This document shows, in pieces, positions 13,743 to 21,330 of a stretch of DNA of 28,239 bases; within the stretch, counting starts at the first letter, position 1; every line of letters starts with the position of its first letter. Source of the stretch: CAZLBC01 sp964557575 (lineage in GTDB: Bacteria > Planctomycetota > Phycisphaerae > SM23-33); the NCBI GenBank assembly GCA_964557575.1, contig CAZLBC010000061.1, positions 1 through 28,239 of the forward strand. The letters are read 5' to 3'. Position numbers and translations under genes: made by a program. Below the pieces are notes generated by a model. That model did not search any database. It had not been told where the DNA came from and saw only the letters and a program-made list of their open reading frames with translations.

Positions 13743-15284
13743 TCACCGGTTCTTCCGCTTTTTCCCGCGGGGTTTCCGGCCCGACCGGGCGTCCCGGGCG
13801 GCCATGAATTTCTCCAGGGCCTCTTTATCCTCACGGTTCCTGAATGCCGCCAGCGCACCATCGCCGGTCTCTTCCATCCACTGCTCCAGGGCACCGCGCA
13901 GCCTTTCCAGGTCGCAGGCCGCCTGCGGGTCGTCCACGAGATTGACCCGGCAGTCGCGATCCCTCTCGAGGTCGTAGAATTCCTCCACGACCCGGAACCG
14001 GAACATCTTCACCCGTTTCGCTATCTTCGGATCATCTTTCGCCGCCTTCACCATGGCCTTCATCGTCCGGCCCGACTGGGACTCGTTTCGAAAGACGCGC
14101 TTCCCGTCCGACCAGGGATTGAAGATGTAGAGGAACTGGCCGTCCTGCACGGCCCGCATGGGATACCGCCTGCGGCCGGCGGTCTGGTGGAACTGGGTGA
14201 ACACCCGTTCCCTGCCGGCCTGCTGCTCGCCCTTCAAAACCGGGACGAAGGAACATCCGTCCATCCCGCCGGGGCGTTCGAGGCCGGCGGCATCGAGAAC
14301 CGTCGGCATATAATCCACGCACGAGATAAAGTGCTGCCGGTCGACATCCCCGGGTTTCGTGACGCCCGGCCAGCGGACGATCCAGGGCGTCCGCGTACTG
14401 TGGTAAAAGCAATTGGTCTTGGCAAAGGGGAGGGGCATCCCGTGGTCTGAGATAAACATCACCAGGGTGTCGCCCGCGCGGCCGGCGTCCTTCAACGCCT
14501 TCAGGATCGCCCCGACGGTGTCGTCGGCCCGCCGCACCGACGAATAATATTCGGCTATTTCCCTGCGCACGGCGGGAAGATCCGGCAGGAATCCCGGCAC
14601 CGATACCTCGTCGGGTGTATACACCCGCGAGGGAGCGGGGATATCGTTGAGTTTCTTTTTCCACCTGCCGGCCTCCTGGTCGCTGCCGGAAAAGGGCCGG
14701 TGCGGATCGTGGGCGTTGGCCATCAGGTAGAAGGGCTTCCCGTCCTTCACGGCCGCGTCGAGGAATTCCCGGGCGTAGCGGTAGTAGAGCGACGGGGCGC
14801 GACCCACCCCCAGTTCGCCCATGTCGTAAGACAGGTCCCACGCGAAGCCGGCTTTCGGCGTGGAGTGCCCGACCTTGCCCAGTATCCCCACCCGGTACCC
14901 GGCCGCCTTGAACCGGCCCATCACGGTCGGCATATCCTCCCGGTCCTTCGGCAGGTGCTCGAAACCTTCAATACCGCTCCGGTGCGGATACCGACCGGTT
15001 CCCAGGACACCGCGGCAGGGCTGGCAGACGGCGATCGTCACGTGGCCGTGTTCGAACCGCAGCCCCTCGGCGGCCAGCCGGTCTATGTTCGGCGTCGTCT
15101 CCGGCACAGTACACCCGTAGGCGCCGACCGAGTCGCAGTTCATGTCGTCGACCGTGATCAGCAGCACGTTCAGCGGGTCGGCGGCCTTGGCCCGCGCGGT
15201 CCCGGCGACAAGTCCGCCGGCAATCCCGCCCGCCGCGGTTCGCAGAAAACAGCGCCGATCCATGGATTTCTTCATCGTCGTCAT
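13743..15284 (-). CDS. Tat-exported sulfatase (type I, Cys-type formylglycine site)
   Basis: 513 residues. MDRRCFLRTAAGGIAGG (8-24) is a twin-arginine signal. NVLLITVDDMNCDS (39-52) supplies the two metal-binding aspartates. The core motif is C87-Q-P-C-R91 followed by GVLGTGRYPHRSG, the C-x-P-x-R-type site whose cysteine must become formylglycine. NAHDPHRPF and FISDHGMPLPFAK are further active-site blocks. It belongs to the S1 alkaline-phosphatase-like family and desulfates an ester or N-sulfate, probably in polysaccharides such as algal or mucin sugars. The C-terminus is a strongly basic tail (GRKPRGKKRKNR). AGGAGA precedes ATG 15284. A macrodomain-gene remnant lies directly upstream. The substrate cannot be read from sequence. 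Confidence 0.93.
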   Translation of the reverse strand: MTTMKKSMDRRCFLRTAAGGIAGGLVAGTARAKAADPLNVLLITVDDMNCDSVGAYGCTVPETTPNIDRLAAEGLRFEHGHVTIAVCQPCRGVLGTGRYPHRSGIEGFEHLPKDREDMPTVMGRFKAAGYRVGILGKVGHSTPKAGFAWDLSYDMGELGVGRAPSLYYRYAREFLDAAVKDGKPFYLMANAHDPHRPFSGSDQEAGRWKKKLNDIPAPSRVYTPDEVSVPGFLPDLPAVRREIAEYYSSVRRADDTVGAILKALKDAGRAGDTLVMFISDHGMPLPFAKTNCFYHSTRTPWIVRWPGVTKPGDVDRQHFISCVDYMPTVLDAAGLERPGGMDGCSFVPVLKGEQQAGRERVFTQFHQTAGRRRYPMRAVQDGQFLYIFNPWSDGKRVFRNESQSGRTMKAMVKAAKDDPKIAKRVKMFRFRVVEEFYDLERDRDCRVNLVDDPQAACDLERLRGALEQWMEETGDGALAAFRNREDKEALEKFMAARDARSGRKPRGKKRKNR

Positions 15285-15297
15285 CTTGCCCGTCTCC

Positions 15298-15456
15298 TAT
15301 CTCTTTGAAGGCCTGCTCGTACGCCGCGCGATCGGATGCAGAGAAACAGCAGAAATACACGCGCTGGACCGTGTCGTATTCCCGAAGAAATGCGGCCGTT
15401 TCCGCGAGGGCTCCGGCACGCTTTTTCGATCGGGTACCCGCCGGAAGATAAAGCAT
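15298..15456 (-). pseudogene. 3' remnant of a macrodomain (ADP-ribose-binding) gene
   Basis: The minus strand encodes, in one open frame, ALAETAAFLREYDTVQRVYF then CCFSASDRAAYEQAFKEI. This is the last helix-strand-helix of macrodomain proteins such as E. coli YmdB (a VYFVCYD strand followed by a Y..L helix). The preceding residues do not continue the fold, and no earlier macrodomain motif is seen upstream in any minus-strand frame. The frame lacks its own stop and runs, out of phase, into the sulfatase start region. Only about 40 residues are recognisable, so chance resemblance is possible, but the pattern is characteristic. Confidence 0.5.
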
Positions 15457-15509
15457 AGGTGCACGCCGCCGTGAATGCAACGGCCGCGAATATTTTTCAC
15501 CGCAGTACG

Positions 15510-15538
15510 TGGACTGAAAGTCCCGGATTGCGTATACT
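15510..15538 (+). promoter_or_regulatory. Distal promoter upstream of the PurF-like gene
   Basis: TGGACT (15510-15515), a 17-base spacer and TATACT (15533-15538). A start near 15545 would give a transcript of about 40 bases that reaches the terminator hairpin at 15558-15585, before the gene. Confidence 0.45.
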
Positions 15539-15557
15539 CGCCGTTTCGCGTGTGGCG

Positions 15558-15585
15558 CCGGTCGCCGGGGTGAGACCGGTTTTTT
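15558..15585 (+). terminator. Intrinsic-terminator-like hairpin in the PurF-like leader
   Basis: CCGGTC (15558-15563), a ten-base loop and GACCGG (15574-15579) are followed by six Ts. No plus-strand gene ends upstream, since the neighbour is on the minus strand. The hairpin therefore ends either a tiny RNA or a conditionally attenuated leader. Confidence 0.5.
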
Positions 15586-15612
15586 CTTGAATCGACCGGT
15601 GGTTATTATAAC
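15584..15612 (+). promoter_or_regulatory. Proximal promoter of the PurF-like gene
   Basis: TTCTTG (15584-15589) overlaps the end of the terminator's T tract. After 17 bases comes TATAAC (15607-15612). The ATG is at 15631, with AGGAAAGG between. Confidence 0.4.
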
Positions 15613-15630
15613 AGGAAAGGAAAGGCTGTC

Positions 15631-17031
15631 ATGGGCGGTTTCTTCGGCGTTGTGTCCCGGGACGATTGTGTCGGAGACCTGTTCTACGGAACGGATTATC
15701 ACTCGCACCTCGGCACCCGCCGGGGCGGGATGGCCGTGCGGGACGCGGGCGACTTTACGCGCTTTATCCATAATATCGAGAACGACCAGTTCCGGTCGAA
15801 GTTCGAAGACAACCTCGGCCTGATGCACGGGAACCAGGGGATCGGGGTCATCAGCGACTACGAGGATCAGCCGCTCATTATCGGGTCCCATCTCGGCGTG
15901 TACGCAATCGTTACCGTCGGCGTGATCAAAAACGCCGAGGAACTCGCAAAAAACGCGTGCGAAAAACGCTCGGTCCACTTCTCGGAAATGGGCGGGGGCG
16001 ACATCAACCCCACCGAACTGGTCGCCACGCTCATAAACCGGGAATCCTCGTTCGAGGACGGCATACAAAACGTGCAGGAATCCATCGAAGGGTCCTGTTC
16101 CGTGATCCTGCTGACCGAAGAGGGCATCTACGCCGCGCGGGACAAGCTCGGCAGGACCCCGGTCGTGATCGGGCGGAAAGACGGGGCGTGTGCCGCGACA
16201 CTCGAGACGTGCGCACTGCCCAACCTCGGTTACACCGTCGAGCACTATCTCGGTCCGGGCGAGATCGTCTTCATGACGGAAAGCGGATTCGAAACGGTCG
16301 TCCCCCCGGGCGACCGGATGCAGATCTGCAGCTTTCTGTGGGTCTACTACGGCTACCCGGCGTCACACTACGAGGGCATCAACGTCGAGGAGGTCCGGAA
16401 CCGCTGCGGTGCGGCGCTCGCCGACAAGGAAGATGTCGCCATAGACGTGGTCGCCGGCATCCCGGATTCGGGCACCGCCCACGCGATCGGGTACGCCAAC
16501 CGATCCACGATCCCCTTCCAGCGGCCGTTTGTGAAATATACGCCCACCTGGCCGCGGAGTTTCATGCCCCAGGACCAGCGGGTCCGGGATCTCGTCGCCA
16601 AGATGAAACTGATCCCCATCCCCGAACTGATACGGGATCGGAAACTGCTCTTCTGCGAAGATTCCATTGTCAGGGGCACCCAGCTCAAGGACACGATCGA
16701 GCGGCTTTACGAGGCGGGGGCAAAAGAAATTCACATGCGGCCGGCATGCCCCCCGCTGGTCTACGGCTGCAAGTTCCTGAACTTCTCGCGTTCACGGTCG
16801 GAACTCGACCTCGCCGGCCGAAGGGCAATCGAGGAAATCGAGGGAAATATCGGCGAGGTGCCGGCGGACTACACGGACTGCGCGTCGGGAAAGTTCTGCG
16901 GCATGGTCGAGAAGATCAGGGAGCGGCTGAACCTGACGTCCCTGCGGTACCAGGAACTCGACGATCTCGTCGCGGCGATCGGCCTGCCGAAGGAACAACT
17001 CTGCACCTACTGCTGGGACGGCGCGGAATAG
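15631..17031 (+). CDS. Amidophosphoribosyltransferase (PurF) homologue without glutaminase residues
   Basis: 466 residues, PurF-like throughout. The protein starts MGGFFGVVSRDDC, whereas true PurF starts MCG; its Cys1, the glutaminase nucleophile, is replaced by Gly. The Arg/Asn-Gly glutamine-binding blocks (normally HVRYST and HNGNL) are also replaced. The synthase half is recognisable: LLFCEDSIVRGTQ (about 345-357) is the PRPP loop with E for the first Asp. The C-terminus SLRYQELDDLV and LCTYCWDG retains the CxxC of the [4Fe-4S] PurF type. It may use free ammonia to make phosphoribosylamine or have another PRPP-linked role. AGGAAAGG precedes the ATG. No other pur gene is in the window. Family sure; reaction uncertain. 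Confidence 0.85.
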   Translation: MGGFFGVVSRDDCVGDLFYGTDYHSHLGTRRGGMAVRDAGDFTRFIHNIENDQFRSKFEDNLGLMHGNQGIGVISDYEDQPLIIGSHLGVYAIVTVGVIKNAEELAKNACEKRSVHFSEMGGGDINPTELVATLINRESSFEDGIQNVQESIEGSCSVILLTEEGIYAARDKLGRTPVVIGRKDGACAATLETCALPNLGYTVEHYLGPGEIVFMTESGFETVVPPGDRMQICSFLWVYYGYPASHYEGINVEEVRNRCGAALADKEDVAIDVVAGIPDSGTAHAIGYANRSTIPFQRPFVKYTPTWPRSFMPQDQRVRDLVAKMKLIPIPELIRDRKLLFCEDSIVRGTQLKDTIERLYEAGAKEIHMRPACPPLVYGCKFLNFSRSRSELDLAGRRAIEEIEGNIGEVPADYTDCASGKFCGMVEKIRERLNLTSLRYQELDDLVAAIGLPKEQLCTYCWDGAE

Positions 17032-17046
17032 GGCGTCAGGTTCCGC

Positions 17047-20046
17047 TTACCGGTCAATGCCCGGGTCGTAGACCTTCTTCCCCGCGCGGATCGCCGCGCG
17101 GTTCCGCATCTCGAACCCCCGGAGCTTTTCATACTTCCGGAGCCGATCGCGATCTTTCTCGCACGGCACGAATCCCTCCATGTCCGCCCGGGGCGTCTTC
17201 GCGAGGTTCGCCTTCCCCTCCGCGATGATCGCCAGGGCCGCGCGGTACTGCGGCGACCCCTTCTTCAGCTTCGCCAGGCACGGGCTCTTTTCCGGCCGGT
17301 CGAACGAAACCGCCGTCCGCTGATTCTTCCCGTGGCGGGTGACGAATTTCGCCCCCGTCAGTTTTCCGAGTTTTTTCAGCTTTCCGTTGTTCACGGGGCA
17401 CCGCCCCGTCGGATTGCGGGGATAGGCCGATTCGTAATAGGGGTAATAGGGCGCATTCAGATCCATCCAGGTGATCACCGTCTGCACCTCTTTTTCGGTC
17501 AATTCCAGGTCCTTTTCGTGTTTCGGATGATTCCCGCGTATCACGCCGGTCAGCGTGCTGGCGTGAGATCCCCAGGAACGCGGCGGGCGTATCGCCGCAG
17601 GCCCCCCGCCGACGCAGTTGATAAACCCCCGGGACCACAGGTCGACGTAGGACGCCGAAAAGCACACCGCCCGATCCCCGCAGAGGCGCAGTTTCTTTCC
17701 CGCCGGTTTTCCGAAGTCGTGGCACTTCACGCAGCGGGCGTCGAAGATCGGCTGGACGTCCCGCTGGAACGAGAATATCCGCGTCTCGCCCTGGAAGCCC
17801 TCCATCGGGTCCGGCGGCCGGCCGAGGGCCGCCGGCTTGACCCGGTCCCGTCCGGGGACGTCGCGAACCCGGTTCTCGTGGCAGCCGACGCATCCCTGCC
17901 GCTCGCCCGACTGGATGATCGTCCCGGACCGCATCGACTGGATCATCATGCCGTTTTCATCGAGCAACTGGAAAAAGACGAACCGGTCCGCGGGACATGA
18001 GAAATGTGCCGAGCCGTCCGGTTCCACCGGCACCGTCCCCAGGACCCGCTTGTTCTCGAAACTGTGCCAGTTGATGCCCGGGCAGTGAACGCCCTGGCCG
18101 CCCCAGGAAGGGTGTGTCCAGTTTTTCTTTTCCGGCGATTCGACGACGCGGAGATACCTGGCGTCGCCCCGCTCGACACCGTCCATGTGCGTGCCGATGT
18201 AGACGTCCTGAATGTAGAAGATGCCGTTTTCGTTCTTGAAGTCGCGGGTGATCGGCTTGACCGGGGGGTTCTTTCGCGGCGCCAGCGGCATCGGGTCGTA
18301 GCAGCCCGGCGGTTCGGTGTGCAGCAGGATCTCGTTGCCGAACGTGTCCAGCAGGAATATCCCCATCTGCTCTTTCTTGCCCACCTGGCGGGAGGCCAGG
18401 AAATAATCATCATCCAGGGGATACGGATCCTCGTACTTGGGCTTGACTTGCTTGAACATATCGTAGTTGCCCTTGCCGACGAGTGTTACGGCATCGGCCG
18501 GCCAGGTCCCGACGACCGGCTCACGGCCGTCGACTCCCCTGCTGCGGTCGATAATCGCCACGGCACCCCACGGCCGGTCGTGGCAGGAGGTGAAGGTGCA
18601 GAGACAGAGTTGCGTGCCGGGGATGATCCGTCCGTCGATAACCCCGCCGGGCGAGTTGGTGTTGTTGCCCCAGTAAATCGCGTGGTTCGTGCCGTCCGGG
18701 TTCACCACCCAGAGGCCCTGCGCGTCGCCGAAGTTCCGGTCGACGTACTCCCAGCGGTAGTACAGTATCCGCCCGTCGGGCATCACGGCCGCGTGGCCCT
18801 CGAAGAGCGTCGACTTGCCGATCTGGTAGATATTCGCGCCGTCGCCCTCCATGCGGTAGAGGTTGCCCATGATGTGCCGGTTGCACATGCAGTACTTCGG
18901 CTCCCGGGACGAGGTGAAGATGATATCGCCGCCGGAAATGTAGACCGGGTCGATATCGAAGACGCCGGGCATGGCGGTCAGTTGCCGCAACCCGGACCCG
19001 TCGGCGTTGATCTCGTAGATATGGTAATCGTCCTCGATATTCTTGCGCATCGAAAAGACGATCCGCTCGCCGTCGAAGCTCACGCCCGGGTCGCGGATGG
19101 TGCCCTCCGGCCCGGGATCGTGAATAATCGTGACCTTCCCGCCGGCGGCGAAATCGATCTTCTTGAGCGCGCCGCCCCCCCGGTAACTCCGCGTGTTTAT
19201 CTCGCCGGTCTGAAACATCGTGGCGGTGTTGTGATGGTCCCGCCGGTATTGGGGCCGCGTGACGAAGACCAGCGGCCGGCCGGAGACCAGCGGGTTGGCG
19301 ACCAGCGCCTCCCGGCGGATCTCGTCGAGTTCGGCCGCCGCCGCGCCTTCGATCCGATCGCGGTACGCCCGGCCCTTCGGATAGCGCTCGCCGAACGTCT
19401 CCGCGAGGTCCTTGACCGCGGCCAGGAGGGACGCACGGTCTCCGCCGGGCGCGGGCGAGAGCGGCCCGTGCTGCACCTTCTTTCTCGTTTGGAATCGCTT
19501 CTTCGTCGCCGCCGCGTCGACGCGGCCGGCAAGCCTGACGTGGTCGAGCGTGACATGTCCCCAGCCGCCGGTGTTTCCGTCGAAGATCCGCAGGAAGACC
19601 GGTTTCCCGACCAGTTGGGGCACGTTCCACTCGACCGCGCGCATTGTCTGCGTGTTGCCGCCGCGGGCGTACGCCACTTCCTTGCCGTCGAGCGTGCACA
19701 GGGCGACGTAGGTATCCTTGTGTTTGCCGCCGCCGACGAGCAGTTGAATCTTCGGACCCGCGAGTGTCACGACCGGCGACTCGGCCACCCCGGTGTACGT
19801 GTCGTTCGGCCTGCCGTTTTTCTGCTCCAGCGTGGAGAGGAAAATCTTTCCGTGGTTGTTGTAGGGTTTGTTTGAGTGATGGAAGACCCGGCGATCGCAG
19901 ACGAATGTATCGAACGACCCCTCGACCACCTTCCAGCCCTGGAGGTCTCCCGATTCGAAATCAAAGACGACCGCTCCCGGCTCCGCCGCGACAGAGAGCG
20001 CGGCACAATACAGCAACAGGGCACTGGCGCATCCGGCAGGTTTCAT
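17047..20046 (-). CDS. HzsA-related secreted protein: jelly-roll, beta-propeller and cytochrome-c-type CxxCH sites
   Basis: 999 residues with a signal peptide (ALLLYCAALSVAAEPG). Residues 27-175 look like a carbohydrate-binding-type jelly roll (VFDFESGDLQGWKVVEGSF). Residues 310-560 contain TolB/PD40-like propeller repeats (DPGVSFDGERIVFSMRKN, IYEINADGSGLRQLT). Two haem-c motifs follow: CVGCH near 718 and CVKCH near 771, the second in DVQPIFDARCVKCHDFG, typical of planctomycete cytochromes. This architecture is that of proteins annotated as related to the hydrazine synthase alpha subunit; most such genes are outside anammox bacteria and uncharacterised. Acting in the periplasm is likely. Its ATG overlaps the IclR stop by four bases (ATGA), with GGAGAG upstream. 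Redox function is inferred; hydrazine synthesis is not claimed. Confidence 0.85.
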   Translation of the reverse strand: MKPAGCASALLLYCAALSVAAEPGAVVFDFESGDLQGWKVVEGSFDTFVCDRRVFHHSNKPYNNHGKIFLSTLEQKNGRPNDTYTGVAESPVVTLAGPKIQLLVGGGKHKDTYVALCTLDGKEVAYARGGNTQTMRAVEWNVPQLVGKPVFLRIFDGNTGGWGHVTLDHVRLAGRVDAAATKKRFQTRKKVQHGPLSPAPGGDRASLLAAVKDLAETFGERYPKGRAYRDRIEGAAAAELDEIRREALVANPLVSGRPLVFVTRPQYRRDHHNTATMFQTGEINTRSYRGGGALKKIDFAAGGKVTIIHDPGPEGTIRDPGVSFDGERIVFSMRKNIEDDYHIYEINADGSGLRQLTAMPGVFDIDPVYISGGDIIFTSSREPKYCMCNRHIMGNLYRMEGDGANIYQIGKSTLFEGHAAVMPDGRILYYRWEYVDRNFGDAQGLWVVNPDGTNHAIYWGNNTNSPGGVIDGRIIPGTQLCLCTFTSCHDRPWGAVAIIDRSRGVDGREPVVGTWPADAVTLVGKGNYDMFKQVKPKYEDPYPLDDDYFLASRQVGKKEQMGIFLLDTFGNEILLHTEPPGCYDPMPLAPRKNPPVKPITRDFKNENGIFYIQDVYIGTHMDGVERGDARYLRVVESPEKKNWTHPSWGGQGVHCPGINWHSFENKRVLGTVPVEPDGSAHFSCPADRFVFFQLLDENGMMIQSMRSGTIIQSGERQGCVGCHENRVRDVPGRDRVKPAALGRPPDPMEGFQGETRIFSFQRDVQPIFDARCVKCHDFGKPAGKKLRLCGDRAVCFSASYVDLWSRGFINCVGGGPAAIRPPRSWGSHASTLTGVIRGNHPKHEKDLELTEKEVQTVITWMDLNAPYYPYYESAYPRNPTGRCPVNNGKLKKLGKLTGAKFVTRHGKNQRTAVSFDRPEKSPCLAKLKKGSPQYRAALAIIAEGKANLAKTPRADMEGFVPCEKDRDRLRKYEKLRGFEMRNRAAIRAGKKVYDPGIDR

Positions 20047-20894
20047 TGTTGTCTCTCCGTTACATCATAACCGAGGCGCCGCGAAATCTGCAGCGCGTGT
20101 TCGCGGACTATCGGACCGTACTCATCGAATTTCTCTTCCGGCAGAACCACCGCCGCGCCGCTGATCCACAGCGAGGCGACGACAGCGCCGCTGTAATCGA
20201 GTACGGGGGCACCGACGCAGTGTATGCCCTCGAATTCCTCTGCACGGTCGACCGAGTACCCCCGCTCCCTGATCCCGGCCAGCTCCTTTCGAAAGTCGTC
20301 GCGATCGGTGATCGTCCGCTCGTTGAAACGCTTGAAATGCATCTGCGTCATGAGTTGTTCCCGCCGCTGCCCGGGAAGGAACGCCAGCATCGCCTTGCCC
20401 GGGGCACCGCTGTGCAGGTAAAAACGGGTCCCGAGGTCGACCGACAGTTTGAACGGATGGCCGCCCGGCGCCTGCTCGATCATGACGCCCTCGGCGCCGT
20501 ACAGGGTTCCCAGGAATGCCGTGGTGTCGGTTACATCGCGGAGATCGCGCATGATATCCAGCGCGTTCTCTATGATGTCCTCCTCGCTGACTGCCGTCAG
20601 GCCGTAGGCCAGGAACTTCCGCGTCAGCCGGAACCGCATGGTGTCATCGTCCCGCACGAGGTATCCCTCGGACATGAGGGTGGTGGTTATCCGGAAGACG
20701 GAATTCTTTGGGAGCTTCAGGTGCGTGACGATATCGGTGAGCGTCGCACCGCAGGGATGATCGGCGAGGTACTCTACAACCCGGAGTGCCCTGACGAGGC
20801 TCGGTATATGGTAGCGGTCGGTCTCGTTTGTCTTATTACTGCGACCCATTGTGCTGTTATCCGTGCCGGCCATCTGTTCTATAAAACAAACCAT
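20043..20894 (-). CDS. IclR-family transcriptional regulator
   Basis: 283 residues from ATG 20894; ATGs at 20873 and 20849 are alternatives and no ribosome site decides. HIPSLVRALRVVEYLADHP (29-47) and ATLTDIVTHLKLPKNSVFRI form the N-terminal winged helix-turn-helix. Residues 100-280 are the effector-binding domain, with LHSGAPGKAMLAFLPG and YSVDRAEEFEGIHCVGAPVLD as the family's typical blocks. IclR proteins sense small carbon compounds and usually control nearby catabolic genes. Here the only co-transcribed partner is the HzsA-related gene, overlapping by ATGA, so an inducer linked to that protein's substrate is a reasonable guess. The promoter has an AT-rich block directly before the ATG, where autorepression could occur. 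Confidence 0.93.
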   Translation of the reverse strand: MVCFIEQMAGTDNSTMGRSNKTNETDRYHIPSLVRALRVVEYLADHPCGATLTDIVTHLKLPKNSVFRITTTLMSEGYLVRDDDTMRFRLTRKFLAYGLTAVSEEDIIENALDIMRDLRDVTDTTAFLGTLYGAEGVMIEQAPGGHPFKLSVDLGTRFYLHSGAPGKAMLAFLPGQRREQLMTQMHFKRFNERTITDRDDFRKELAGIRERGYSVDRAEEFEGIHCVGAPVLDYSGAVVASLWISGAAVVLPEEKFDEYGPIVREHALQISRRLGYDVTERQQ

Positions 20895-20898
20895 GTTT

Positions 20899-20926
20899 AT
20901 AATATATAATTATGAAGTGAAGTCAA
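20899..20926 (-). promoter_or_regulatory. Promoter of the IclR/HzsA-related pair
   Basis: TTGACT (20921-20926), a 16-base spacer and TATTAT (20899-20904) on the minus strand. The -10 box ends four bases before ATG 20894, so translation may begin at the first ATG without a leader or at a later one. The stretch 20927-21130 upstream holds no gene, RNA or repeat that I recognise. Confidence 0.5.
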
Positions 20927-21130
20927 GCCACTACCATTATATGAGCCGTGATTGTTTAGCACATACTGCTCCTGATTGAGACTGCAGGAATACATGGTGC
21001 GTCAGTGTTGGTTCACCTGCGCGCCCGACGAGCGATTGCGTGGCACATGAGCCGCGTTGAGCGAATCGGGTGTGCAGGCGGGCCAAAAGAGGCGTGCCGG
21101 GTAACGTGCGGTTTTAACAGGGGCAGTATA

Positions 21131-21172
21131 AAAAAAAAGCGGCCGTAAAAGGGGGAGAAAACGGCCGCTTTT
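21131..21172 (-). terminator. Strong intrinsic terminator downstream of the isocitrate-dehydrogenase-like gene
   Basis: AAAAGCGGCCGT (21135-21146) and ACGGCCGCTTTT (21161-21172) form a perfect 12-bp stem with a 14-base loop. Read on the minus strand the stem is followed by eight or more Ts (21131-21138 are A on the plus strand). In the other direction it has only four Ts. Confidence 0.8.
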
Positions 21173-21200
21173 ACCGCCCGGCAGGGGGGGACCGGACGGC

Positions 21201-21223
21201 GATCGATCACTGAGTGATCGATC
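21201..21223. promoter_or_regulatory. Perfect GATC-rich palindrome
   Basis: GATCGATCACT (21201-21211) and AGTGATCGATC (21213-21223) pair exactly around a single central G. Flanking CGGC/GCCG almost extends the stem. It lies between the isocitrate-dehydrogenase-like gene and its terminator, and has no T tract of its own. It contains four GATC sites. Role unknown: protein-binding site or 3'-UTR hairpin. Confidence 0.5.
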
Positions 21224-21330
21224 AGCCGCATTATATACATGGAAACATATTTAAGCAACAATTATTTATCAATTTTTTTTTAAGCCGGCCCGAAGCGGCA
21301 ACCAGGCTCCCGGTATTTTGATAAACCATA

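Noticed and set aside
14968..16245. Open frame of 425 codons on the minus strand
   Set aside because: It is shadow of the PurF-like and sulfatase genes at both ends; only the macrodomain-like middle (15298-15456) has support.
18004..19875. Open frame of 623 codons on the plus strand
   Set aside because: It is the antisense of the HzsA-related gene, Arg/Val-rich with no domain, an effect of high GC.
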